DNA of 33,077 nucleotides from a bacterium 1xD8-48. Lineage in GTDB: Bacteria; Bacillota; Clostridia; Lachnospirales; Lachnospiraceae. The notes beneath the pieces were generated by a model. It saw only the letters and a list, made by a program, of their open reading frames with translations, did not search any database and was not told the origin of the DNA. Positions within the stretch are counted from its first letter, which is position 1. Every line of letters starts with the position of its first letter. The translations under genes and the position numbers were made by a program. The DNA is taken from positions 1-33,077 of the forward strand of contig QZDS01000044.1 in NCBI GenBank assembly GCA_009917455.1, written 5' to 3'. Below are positions 20,751 through 27,864 of the stretch, in pieces.

Positions 20751-22153
20751 GTCAGGAGAGTTATAGATTATTCATAAATATATGCGACTTATATCTTGTA
20801 CTCCTGCAGGTCATGCTCTTTCTGGTGGTTTGGGACATTTTTTTCAGGCCGGAAAAGGGAAAAAAGGAGATGTTATCTGCAGGCATATTTGCGGCGATAA
20901 ATGTACTCGTGCGTTTATGCCCCGGTGTTCCGGGGTGGGTGAGGTATGCGGTATCGGCTGCTGCTGTATTGGGGTACTGCCGTATCAGATATAAAGGCTG
21001 CCTGGAAAAGGCTGTTTTCACGCTGCTGCTATTTTACAACTTCCACGGGATGAGTTTTCTGGTCTCAAACAGCCTTTACCAGTCTTTGATGGATGGCCTG
21101 ATGGGGAGGCTGGATGTCCGGGATGCAGGGTATATGCTCCATGTGTATAAGAGCCAGGTAATAGGCCAGGGCTGTAATATTTTATTATACACGCTCTCAT
21201 TTGTTTCTATGATCTGGATTCTGAAAAAGATTGTAAAAAGCCCGGTGTCCATGAGCTGGCAGGATGCCATTTTCCTTTCCGTCCTTAATGTCGTCGGCAG
21301 TATGCTGGCATGGATGATTATGGATATTTCGATGGTTCAGATTGATAAGGAGATATTTTTCCTTTTTGCCCAGAGGAAGGAGATGGTGTGGAAAATACCA
21401 ATGATCGCAGCCCTTCTTAGCACCGGGGAGATTTCTGCCATCTATATTTTCCGGAAGTACAAGGAACTGCAGGGCGAGAGGGAGAGGCATTTTGCGGAAG
21501 AACAGCAGATGAAAGCCATGAAAAGGAGGCTGGAGGAAGCGGAAAATTTCTATGGCAGCATCCGTAAAGTAAGGCATGAAATGAAAGGCCACATGGCAAA
21601 TATCAAAGGCCTTGTTGCCGGGGAAAAATACGAGGAGGTGGAGAGGTACATTGACAGACTGGATGAGACCGTGCAGGAGCTGGATTATAAGTTCAGCACG
21701 GGAAATGCAGTGACGGATGTCATCATCAATGACAAATACAGGAGGGCGGCAAAATCCGGGACTGCATTCCGGGTGAAGTTTGAATACAGGGAGACGGATA
21801 CCATCTCTGCCTTTGACATGGGGATTATCCTGAACAACCTTTTAGAGAATGCCATAGAAGCCTGTGAGAAACTGGAACAGGAGAAACGCCGCATCAGCCT
21901 TACACTGAAACGGAAGAACCATTTCCTGCTGGTGGAGGTGGAGAACAGCTTTGACGGGAAGCTGGAATGGCAGGACGGGGAGGCGGCACCGGCAACGGTA
22001 AAGCACAGCAGCCTGCCGGAGATACTGATGGAGCATGGCGTTGGCCTGAAAAATGTAAGGGATGTGGCGGAACGCTATCTTGGATATATGGATATCAAGG
22101 CAGGGAGGGATGTGTTCAAGGTCACGGTCATGCTGCAGCAGAAGGAACTATAG
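20747..22153 (+). CDS. GHKL sensor histidine kinase (module 2)
   Basis: 468 aa. Membrane segments from about 10 to 235, a coiled linker (FAEEQQMKAMKRRLEEAENFYGS), phosphoacceptor H277 in KVRHEMKGH, N-box NNLLENAIEACE and G-box HGVGLKNVRD. AgrC/HPK10 architecture. The sensor part shares layout but little visible sequence with kinase 1, so the two probably sense different signals. Again no agrB/agrD genes are beside it. Confidence 0.93.
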   Translation: MSQESYRLFINICDLYLVLLQVMLFLVVWDIFFRPEKGKKEMLSAGIFAAINVLVRLCPGVPGWVRYAVSAAAVLGYCRIRYKGCLEKAVFTLLLFYNFHGMSFLVSNSLYQSLMDGLMGRLDVRDAGYMLHVYKSQVIGQGCNILLYTLSFVSMIWILKKIVKSPVSMSWQDAIFLSVLNVVGSMLAWMIMDISMVQIDKEIFFLFAQRKEMVWKIPMIAALLSTGEISAIYIFRKYKELQGERERHFAEEQQMKAMKRRLEEAENFYGSIRKVRHEMKGHMANIKGLVAGEKYEEVERYIDRLDETVQELDYKFSTGNAVTDVIINDKYRRAAKSGTAFRVKFEYRETDTISAFDMGIILNNLLENAIEACEKLEQEKRRISLTLKRKNHFLLVEVENSFDGKLEWQDGEAAPATVKHSSLPEILMEHGVGLKNVRDVAERYLGYMDIKAGRDVFKVTVMLQQKEL

Positions 22154-22188
22154 TAAAAATTTTATAAAATAGGAAGGAGAATATGACA

Positions 22189-22884
22189 ATGGAAGTAGGT
22201 ACAGTTTATGGCGGCTATTACGGAACGAAAGGCTATGAGGGCGTGAGGATGGAAGCAAAGCATTCCAAAGAAGAAAAGCGGGCAGATGCCGGATTCGCGG
22301 GAAAGACTGCGGAGAAAGGGACTGTTTCCCCAAAAGACATGACGCTGGATGAGTACAAGGCATATTTTAACGAGAAGATGAACAGCCTGTACACGCATCC
22401 CTCACAGCGGAATATGAATGACGTAATTGACATAACGGACGCAGCCTATAAGAGGATGCAGACAGACCCGGAATATGAGAAGAAGATTCTGGATGCCTTG
22501 GCGCAAAATAAGGCTGTAAACTTCGGGGGAAATATCCCGGTGATTGCATATATGCACATAGACGACACATGGGAGAAATGCTACGGCTATACGCAGGGGA
22601 TGAAGGAGAATGTGGGTTATTCCGGGAGTTCTTCCGCAAAGAAGTCTGATGCCGGACGGGAGAAAAAGGCAAGGCAGAAGGAACTGCTGGAAGAATATCT
22701 GGAAAAGCGTGCGCAGGCTAAGAGACAGGAACAGGAGTTGTTGGACGAAAAGGCTGCAAAGGCGGAGCAGGAAAGAAGCAGGCTGGCAAAGGCATGGAGC
22801 AGTAAGCAGCAGATGGCGAAGGCTTCCAGTGCCTATGAATCGAATATAATGACGGAAACTATGGCAGGCGGTGGGGTAAAGTAA
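22189..22884 (+). CDS. Small-protein family member 2a, 231 aa
   Basis: Start 22189 lies 9 bases after AAGGAG (22174-22179); ATG 22183 is too close. The protein begins MEVGTVYGGYYGTKGYEGV and has no signal peptide. A middle domain carries ITDAAYKRMQTDPEYEKKIL. It ends in a highly charged helix (about 170-215, RQKELLEEYLEKRAQAKRQEQ, AKAEQERSRLAKAW) and a short tail NIMTETMAGGG. The protein at 23190 shares both parts. It may belong to DUF6033-type families of Lachnospiraceae (from memory, unsure). It directly follows kinase 2 by 35 bases, so it is likely co-transcribed. The function is unknown; a cytoplasmic scaffold or non-classically exported protein are both possible. Confidence 0.75.
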   Translation: MEVGTVYGGYYGTKGYEGVRMEAKHSKEEKRADAGFAGKTAEKGTVSPKDMTLDEYKAYFNEKMNSLYTHPSQRNMNDVIDITDAAYKRMQTDPEYEKKILDALAQNKAVNFGGNIPVIAYMHIDDTWEKCYGYTQGMKENVGYSGSSSAKKSDAGREKKARQKELLEEYLEKRAQAKRQEQELLDEKAAKAEQERSRLAKAWSSKQQMAKASSAYESNIMTETMAGGGVK

Positions 22885-22885
22885 A

Positions 22886-23059
22886 ATGAATGGCGTATCA
22901 TTATCAAACAAAGTGTTCCATTGGAATACAGGGGATTTTGCCGTGAGTCAGAATTTCAACAAGGTCATCCGGGAGAATGAAAAGATTTCCAATGATTATT
23001 ACTGGAAAAGCAATAAGTCTGAGGGCGTGGACTGCTTCGGAAGTAATCCATACAGTTAG
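22886..23059 (+). CDS. Small ORF, 57 aa
   Basis: ATG 22886 starts 1 base after the previous stop; the ribosome site is weak (GTGGGGTAAAG), suggesting coupling. Product: MNGVSLSNKVFHWNTGDFAV, then NFNKVIRENEKISNDYYWKS, ending CFGSNPYS. It reads as a real but perhaps truncated protein N-terminus, since a family B repeat begins right after the stop. No family recognised. Confidence 0.45.
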   Translation: MNGVSLSNKVFHWNTGDFAVSQNFNKVIRENEKISNDYYWKSNKSEGVDCFGSNPYS

Positions 23060-23061
23060 TG

Positions 23062-23145
23062 TCTAATGTCGCAGATGGTGATTCTATGCTCGGATAAATG
23101 TAGGCATCATGCCCGAACTTACCGCAAGGGGCATGGGCGGCTCTG
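23062..23145. repeat. Dispersed repeat family B, copy 2
   Basis: TCTAATGTCGCAGATGGTGATTCTATGCTCGGAT (compare 16712), then GGCATCATGCCCGAACTTACC and GCAAGGGGCATGGGCGGCTC (compare 23868). It thus links the other two copies. Confidence 0.65.
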
Positions 23146-23189
23146 ACCTACGAAAGGAAATTCCATAACAAAATAATGGAGGATTAAAA

Positions 23190-23864
23190 ATGGCTATCAG
23201 TGGAATAGGACAAAATTATTATCAGAACAATGTGGAAACAAAGAGAAACACGAAAAATGTAAACGGTACGGAAAAGTTTGCACTGGAAAAAACAGGCAGT
23301 ACACAGGAATTGTCGGAAGCGGAAGAAATGGAGCTGTTCAAGAAGGAATTTTATGAAGACCTTTCTAAAGTCACCAATCATAGGACGGTGAGCAATGCGG
23401 CTGTCAATATCTCGGAGGCGGCATTCAAGGCAATGAAGGAAGACCCGCAATACAGTGAGAAGGTTCTTTCACTGATTCAGAGGGATTGGGGGGATTCCTA
23501 TGCGCCGAGGAACTGTTCCGTGCTGATAACTGTCGGTGCGACTCTGAATGAGTACAGGGCGGATTCATGGCCCGTTGGGTATGATTCGGAATTTGATGTG
23601 CGTTCACAGGATAGTTTTTATAAGAAAACAAGCGGGCAAAAGGACAGGCAGAAGGAGTTGCTGGAAGAATATCTGGAAAAGCGGGCGCAGGCTAAGAGAC
23701 AACAGCAGGAGATGTTGGATGAAAAGGTTGCAAAGGCGGAGCAGGAGAGAAGCAGGCTGGCAAAGGCGTGGGCTGGTGAAAGGCAGATGGCGGCGGCATC
23801 CAATGCTTATGATGCAAATGTCATGACGGAGACAGCGGCAGGCGGAGATACGCTGCCTGGTTAA
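23190..23864 (+). CDS. Small-protein family member 2b, 224 aa
   Basis: Start 23190 follows TGGAGGA. It begins MAISGIGQNYYQNN. The middle domain has ISEAAFKAMKEDPQYSEKVL, aligned with ITDAAYKRMQTDPEYEKKIL of the protein at 22189. The C-terminal helix (RQKELLEEYLEKRAQAKRQQQ, AKAEQERSRLAKAW) is almost identical to that protein, and the DNA is too. The tail is NVMTETAAGG. This is a tandem paralogue whose C-terminal third was homogenised, by gene conversion or recent duplication. Function unknown. Confidence 0.78.
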   Translation: MAISGIGQNYYQNNVETKRNTKNVNGTEKFALEKTGSTQELSEAEEMELFKKEFYEDLSKVTNHRTVSNAAVNISEAAFKAMKEDPQYSEKVLSLIQRDWGDSYAPRNCSVLITVGATLNEYRADSWPVGYDSEFDVRSQDSFYKKTSGQKDRQKELLEEYLEKRAQAKRQQQEMLDEKVAKAEQERSRLAKAWAGERQMAAASNAYDANVMTETAAGGDTLPG

Positions 23865-23867
23865 TGA

Positions 23868-23925
23868 AGGGCATCATGCCCGGACTTACCGCAAGGGGGC
23901 ATGGGCGGCTCCGAATGACAGAGGG
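23868..23925. repeat. Dispersed repeat family B, copy 3
   Basis: GGGCATCATGCCCGGACTTACC then GCAAGGGGGCATGGGCGGCTCC. GGGCATCATGCCC is a near-perfect palindrome (one central base). Immediately follows the 23190 gene. Confidence 0.65.
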
Positions 23926-23967
23926 GTCGCAGGTAAGTTTTTTGAAGGATTAAGGAAAAATAGTGGG

Positions 23968-23996
23968 TTACTACCCTGGCAAAAGTGTGGTATACT
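23968..23996 (+). promoter_or_regulatory. Extended -10 promoter of the Fic gene
   Basis: TTACTA (23968-23973), 17 bases, TATACT (23991-23996) preceded by TGG, an extended -10. The start codon is 32 bases downstream of the -10. Confidence 0.6.
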
Positions 23997-24027
23997 CTGA
24001 AAGAAGGGACAGAAGGGAGGACAGCCT

Positions 24028-24786
24028 ATGGATTATCAGGAATTAGTGCGGAAACGGGATGCGTATCAGGAAGGAAAGCATCTCATACCGGAGCTGACCA
24101 TTGCCAGCTATGAGCGGGCGTTCGAGATAGAATATACCCATCATTCCACGGCCATAGAGGGGAACACCCTGACGCTGATGGAGACAAAGCTAGTGCTGGA
24201 GGACCGGATCAGCGTGGGCGGCAAACGCCTGCGGGAACTTTACGAGCCGATAAACCATGAGAAGGCATTCCACTATGTGAAAGACTGTATTGGCAAAGGA
24301 TATGCGCTGGACGAGAAGATCATTAAGGATATCCATGCCATGCTGATGCAGAACATCATGGTAGGCGGAGTATACCGGAACGTGGATGTGTATATTTCCG
24401 GCGCACAGCACACCCCACCGTCCCCCAATGAGATGTACCGGCAGATAAAAAATTTCTATGCGGATCTCTCCTGGAAGGGACAGCAGCTGAACCTGATCGA
24501 GCTGGCGGCATGGACCCATGGGGAGTTTGTAAAGATCCATCCATTTCCGGACGGGAACGGCAGAACCTCCAGGCTCATCATGAACTATCAGCTGATGGCA
24601 AACGGCTTCGCACCCATATCCATCGCAAAGGAGAACCGTCTGGACTATTTTAATGCGTTGGAAGCCTATGCGGTGGGGGGGGATATCTCACCATTTGCAG
24701 AGATGATCGCAGAACTGGAGGAAGTACAGCTTGACCGGTATCTTGCCATGACCCGGCAGGCCCAGGGGATGAGCCAGCAGTTGTAA
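24028..24786 (+). CDS. Fic-domain protein, self-inhibited class
   Basis: 252-aa Fic protein. The active-site loop HPFPDGNGRTSR starts at H171, matching HPFx(D/E)GNGRxxR of enzymes that transfer AMP (or similar groups) from nucleotides to target-protein hydroxyls. The segment STAIEGN (40-46) before the core fits the inhibitory helix motif (S/T)xxxE(G/N), so the protein probably keeps itself inactive until triggered (class II). GGGAGG lies upstream of ATG 24028. It has its own promoter and terminator and no antitoxin-like neighbour, consistent with a self-regulated enzyme. The target is unknown. Confidence 0.9.
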   Translation: MDYQELVRKRDAYQEGKHLIPELTIASYERAFEIEYTHHSTAIEGNTLTLMETKLVLEDRISVGGKRLRELYEPINHEKAFHYVKDCIGKGYALDEKIIKDIHAMLMQNIMVGGVYRNVDVYISGAQHTPPSPNEMYRQIKNFYADLSWKGQQLNLIELAAWTHGEFVKIHPFPDGNGRTSRLIMNYQLMANGFAPISIAKENRLDYFNALEAYAVGGDISPFAEMIAELEEVQLDRYLAMTRQAQGMSQQL

Positions 24787-24810
24787 AAACAGGATCATAA
24801 TAATGTGAAA

Positions 24811-24842
24811 CGTCAGATGTGAAAAGCGTCTGGCGTCTTTTT
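24811..24842 (+). terminator. Terminator after the Fic gene
   Basis: CGTCAGA (24811) pairs with TCTGGCG (G-U allowed), followed by TCTTTTT. It lies 25 bases after the stop. Confidence 0.7.
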
Positions 24843-24873
24843 ATGCAAAAAATTCAGGACAGGAGGAAGAAAG

Positions 24874-25905
24874 TTGAGGAATACAAATACAGACCAGCCC
24901 GGATATCCGGGAGATATTCGTGTGCAGGAGTTTCTGGATATGATCGCCCCTTTGGTGTTCAAATTCAATACGGACCACTTTATCTGCGGCAACACCTTCC
25001 GGTGTGTCTGGGCGCTGCGGGAATACCCCACCTCCACGGAGGAACAGGCCATCTTAAAAAGGCTGGGGGAGAAGGACGGGGTGACGCTTCGGATCTATAC
25101 CCGCCATGTGAATGCGGCAGAGGAGCGGAAGATCATCAGCAATGCCGCCAGCAAGAACCGGATGGAGCGGGCCAATACCAATGACCTGCAGCAGACAGTG
25201 ATGGCGGAGAGCAACCTGCAGGATGTGGCCACCATTGTGGCCCAGACCCACCGGAACCGGGAGCCGCTGCTGCACACGGCAGTGTACATCGAGCTGTCTG
25301 CCAATGACTATGACCGTCTGAAGCTGTTACAGACGGAGGTGCTGACCGAGCTGATCCGGTCCAAGCTGAACGTGGACCGCCTGATGCTGCGGCAGCAACA
25401 GGGCTTCCAGTCCGTGATGCCCAGCGGAAGAAATGTGTTCCGGGATCAGTTCGAGCGGGTGCTGCCGGCCAGCAGCGTGGCCAATCTTTATCCCTTTAAT
25501 TACAGCGGCAAGACCGATCCCCACAGCTTCTATGTGGGCCGGGACAAGTTCGGCAGCAATGTCCTGGTGGACTTCAACCAGAGGGCGGAGGACAAGACCA
25601 ACGGCTCCATCCTGATCCTGGGCAACTCCGGCCAGGGCAAATCCTATCTGCTGAAGCTGATCTTATGCAACCTGCGGGAATCCGGCATGAACGTCATCTG
25701 CCTGGATCCGGAGATGGAGTATGAGGACCTGACCAACAACCTGAAGGGGTGCTTGCCAAGTCCACCGAGCTCATGGCCGCCGTGGTGGACTATGCCAAGA
25801 CCCGCCCCGTGTTCGAGGGCTATAAGGCGGCCCGGTACAGTAAAAAGTATCTTGCCGAGCACGAGTCCGAACTTGCCACCTACCGGGCGGCGAAGGCGGC
25901 CATGA
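24874..25905 (+). pseudogene. VirB4/TraE conjugation ATPase, truncated and frame-fused
   Basis: Residues 1-292 are the N-terminal half of the conjugation ATPase VirB4 (TraE) of clostridial conjugative elements: domain with LVFKFNTDHFICGNTFRCVWALREYP, then Walker A GNSGQGKS (250-257) and ICLDPEMEYEDLTNN. After residue 292 (about 25750) the frame runs out of phase through relaxase DNA and yields a proline/arginine-rich nonsense tail to 25905. The Walker B end and C-terminal ATPase are lost. The start TTG 24874 has AGGAGG 7 bases upstream. Confidence 0.88.
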
Positions 25906-26108
25906 ATGACCTGCTGGCCGGGGGAAAGCTCCCCAAGATGGAGGCCCTCAAAAAATCCCGCCGGGAGCTGGCCGAAAAGAAAAAGGCCCTCTACAGCGAA
26001 TACCGCAAGGCCCAGCGGGAAATGCGGGAGGCCGTGGCCGTCAAGACCAACATCGACCACCTGCTCGGCGTGACGGGCGGGCGTGAAAATAAGGCGCAGG
26101 AGCGTTAG
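25749..26108 (+). pseudogene. C-terminal fragment of a conjugative-element relaxase
   Basis: From the deletion join, the +1 frame reads LAKSTELMAAVVDYAKTRPVFEGYKAARYSKKY, then KALYSEYRKAQREMREAVAVKTNIDHLLG, ending GGRENKAQER. This helical, Lys/Glu-rich tail is that of the MobA/L-type relaxases of clostridial integrative elements. The nicking domain (N-terminal) is absent. The join with VirB4 implies loss of all genes that normally lie between them. Confidence 0.82.
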
Positions 26109-26144
26109 CTCCGGGCCGCAGACATAAGGCGCAAAGCGCCGCCG

Positions 26145-26167
26145 CTTCGGGACACTTTGTCCCGAAG
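26145..26167. repeat. 23-bp palindrome family C, copy 1
   Basis: CTTCGGGACA-CTT-TGTCCCGAAG, perfect 10-base arms. Copies 2-4 are at 29887, 30743 and 31161. Confidence 0.85.
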
Positions 26168-26177
26168 TAAGCCGGGT

Positions 26178-26249
26178 TTGGGGAGGCTCCCCAACAAGCA
26201 TTTTTGCGGCCCCTCGGGGCGCAAAAATAGCAAGTGTCAATACACTTGC
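26178..26249. repeat. Three consecutive hairpins after the relaxase fragment
   Basis: TTGGGGAG-G-CTCCCCAA (26178-26194), ATTTTTGCG...CGCAAAAAT (26200-26228, with inner GCCCC/GGGG), and GCAAGTGT-CAAT-ACACTTGC (26230-26249). They fill the gap between the relaxase end and the XRE gene. They may be terminators in both directions or part of a transfer-origin region. Confidence 0.65.
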
Positions 26250-26310
26250 CCTGCTTGCCGTTTCGTGCAAGCCCGAAAATGGCGTGAAATAAGAAAAACG
26301 AAGGCCCTTG

Positions 26311-26667
26311 TTACTTGACCTCCGTTTCTCTGGCTTTTTGTAGTCCCTCTGCTGTGGCCTCCATTACGATCATTTCTTTTTCATCCATCCCATTAAGCAA
26401 TCTGTCAATATGCTTGCGGCAATCGCTTTCGCTATTTTGCCTGTTTGGATAAAAGAACTGGTCAACGGAAATGTCCAGCAGGGTGACGATCTGGTAAAAG
26501 GTGTTCAGGCTCGGGTGCTGGCCCCTATTCTCAATATACATGATGGAACGAGGGGTACGGTCAACGAGCTGTGCAAGGTATTCTTGCGTCCAACCTTTCG
26601 CCTCTCTTTTGTGCTTAATCTCCCTGCCCAAAGCGTGGAAGTCAAGCCGTCTTTCATCTTGGTACAT
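26311..26667 (-). CDS. XRE-family (HTH) regulator of the conjugative element
   Basis: About 118-aa repressor-like protein with an N-terminal helix-turn-helix (LGREIKHKREAKGWTQEYLAQLVDRTPRSIMYIENRGQHPSLNTFYQIVTLL). ATG 26667 is best spaced from the GGGTGA-type ribosome site; ATG 26673 and 26682 are alternatives. The C-terminal half (DQFFYPNRQN to EGLQKARETEVK) is helical. Such regulators commonly follow the relaxase in clostridial elements and control transfer. A 6-bp inverted repeat, TTTCGG/CCGAAA, lies in its promoter region. Confidence 0.88.
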   Translation of the reverse strand: MYQDERRLDFHALGREIKHKREAKGWTQEYLAQLVDRTPRSIMYIENRGQHPSLNTFYQIVTLLDISVDQFFYPNRQNSESDCRKHIDRLLNGMDEKEMIVMEATAEGLQKARETEVK

Positions 26668-26695
26668 TTTCATATCACCCATATATTATTCTACA

Positions 26696-26721
26696 TTTCG
26701 GGTTTAATTATGAGACCGAAA
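26696..26721. promoter_or_regulatory. Candidate operator of the XRE gene
   Basis: TTTCGG (26696-26701) and CCGAAA (26716-26721), 14 bases apart, about 30 bases upstream of the XRE start. Confidence 0.4.
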
Positions 26722-26767
26722 CTTAATTTTATGTTTTGGTAGTATTTTATTTCATCAACCAAGAAAG

Positions 26768-26814
26768 ATACCGTCGGAATGTATCTTGACAATCGGAGCA
26801 AAACGCATTATACT
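26768..26814 (+). promoter_or_regulatory. TetR operator 1 and promoter
   Basis: ATACCGTCGGAATGTAT (26768-26784), with ATAC/GTAT ends, directly precedes TTGACA (26786-26791), 17 bases, TATACT (26809-26814). The 17-base operator recurs with two central changes at 27582, before the next gene. The regulator should thus repress its own gene and the exporter. Confidence 0.8.
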
Positions 26815-26854
26815 ATAACCATACCAAAAGAATGTAAACAGGGCGGGTGAGCAA

Positions 26855-27502
26855 ATGGCGAGAAATAAATATCCCGAAGTAACCGTTGAAAAGATATTAG
26901 AAGTATCACAGCGGTTATTCTTGGAAAAGGGGTACGACAATACAACCATAAAAGACATTGTAAATGAGCTTGGAGGTCTGACAAAAGGAGCGATTTATCA
27001 TCACTTCAAATCGAAAGAGGAAATTATCGACGCATTAGGTGAAAAGCTGTTTTTTGAAAATAACCCATTTTCTATTGTACAAAATCAGAAGCACTTAAAC
27101 GGTTTACAAAAAATGCGTGAAGTTATTAAGTTAAACCATATAGATGTTGATCGAGCCGAACTTAGAAAACAAAGTATTCCTATTTTGAAAAATCCCCGCT
27201 TATTAGCAGAACTGGCTGACACAAACAGGAAATTGATTGCCCCTCTTTGGTTGCAACTTATTCAAGAGGGAATAGAGGACGGTTCTATCCAGACCGAGTA
27301 TGCAAAAGAACTTTCCGAACTTTTGCCGTTGCTTACAAACTTTTGGTTAATTCCGTCTGTCTATCCTGCAACATCGGAAGAACTGATTTCAAAATTTGCT
27401 TTTATCAAGTACCTGTTGGATAGCATGAAACTACCGATTATTGATGATGAAATTATCGACATAGTGCAGAGCTACCTTGAACATCTAAACGTAGGCGAAT
27501 AA
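26855..27502 (+). CDS. TetR/AcrR-family repressor
   Basis: 215 aa. N-terminal TetR helix-turn-helix (VTVEKILEVSQRLFLEKGYDNTTIKDIVNELGGLTKGAIYHHFKSKEEIIDALGEKLF) and an all-helical ligand-binding C-terminus. It starts after GGGCGGGTGAG. It heads a cassette with a small membrane protein and an ABC exporter, and the same operator stands before both transcription units. Release of the repressor by a toxic or signalling compound would induce the exporter. The base composition is AT-richer than the flanking conjugative-element genes, so the cassette was probably inserted as cargo. Confidence 0.92.
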   Translation: MARNKYPEVTVEKILEVSQRLFLEKGYDNTTIKDIVNELGGLTKGAIYHHFKSKEEIIDALGEKLFFENNPFSIVQNQKHLNGLQKMREVIKLNHIDVDRAELRKQSIPILKNPRLLAELADTNRKLIAPLWLQLIQEGIEDGSIQTEYAKELSELLPLLTNFWLIPSVYPATSEELISKFAFIKYLLDSMKLPIIDDEIIDIVQSYLEHLNVGE

Positions 27503-27581
27503 ATAAAATTGCCTTGCAAAAGGCAGTTTTATTTTCACGCTATACATTCATTCATAAGGTATTATTTTTTTGAACATATAC

Positions 27582-27598
27582 ATACCGTCTTAATGTAT
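27582..27598 (+). promoter_or_regulatory. TetR operator 2
   Basis: ATACCGTCTTAATGTAT, identical to operator 1 except for the two central bases. It lies 14 bases before the start at 27613, where it would block initiation. A further look-alike with wider spacing, ATACATT...GGTAT, is at 27543-27563. Confidence 0.75.
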
Positions 27599-27612
27599 GA
27601 AAGGAGATTATT

Positions 27613-27852
27613 ATGTCTAACTTAGACCAAAAAATCGAAAACGCCGCAAACAAAATTGAAGTTGCCGCAAATAAGGCGTGGGAAAAGCGTTTGTTCCGTA
27701 TTGTATCTAAATCCGCATCTGCTGCGGCAGAAATTGGACTGATGATAGGTGCGGCACATTTATCTGAGAAAGGTTATAAATCAGCCGCTACCTGTTTGTT
27801 TGGATTGGGTGCAGCGGGGCTTATTTGTGATGTGCTTTTTAACAGAAAATAG
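27613..27852 (+). CDS. Small membrane protein of the exporter cassette, 79 aa
   Basis: Start 27613 follows GAAAGGAG. A charged N-terminal helix (LDQKIENAANKIEVAANKAWEKR) precedes two short hydrophobic stretches rich in Ala/Gly (ASAAAEIGLMIGAAHL and AATCLFGLGAAGLICDVLF). It ends 12 bases before the ABC gene, so the two are co-transcribed under TetR control. It could be an accessory subunit or chaperone of the exporter; no family is recognised. Confidence 0.72.
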   Translation: MSNLDQKIENAANKIEVAANKAWEKRLFRIVSKSASAAAEIGLMIGAAHLSEKGYKSAATCLFGLGAAGLICDVLFNRK

Positions 27853-27864
27853 GAGGACGCAATT

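Noticed and set aside
25644..26270. 208-codon minus-strand frame opposite VirB4/relaxase
   Set aside because: Shadow of GC-rich coding DNA; the plus strand carries the recognisable motifs on both sides of the join.
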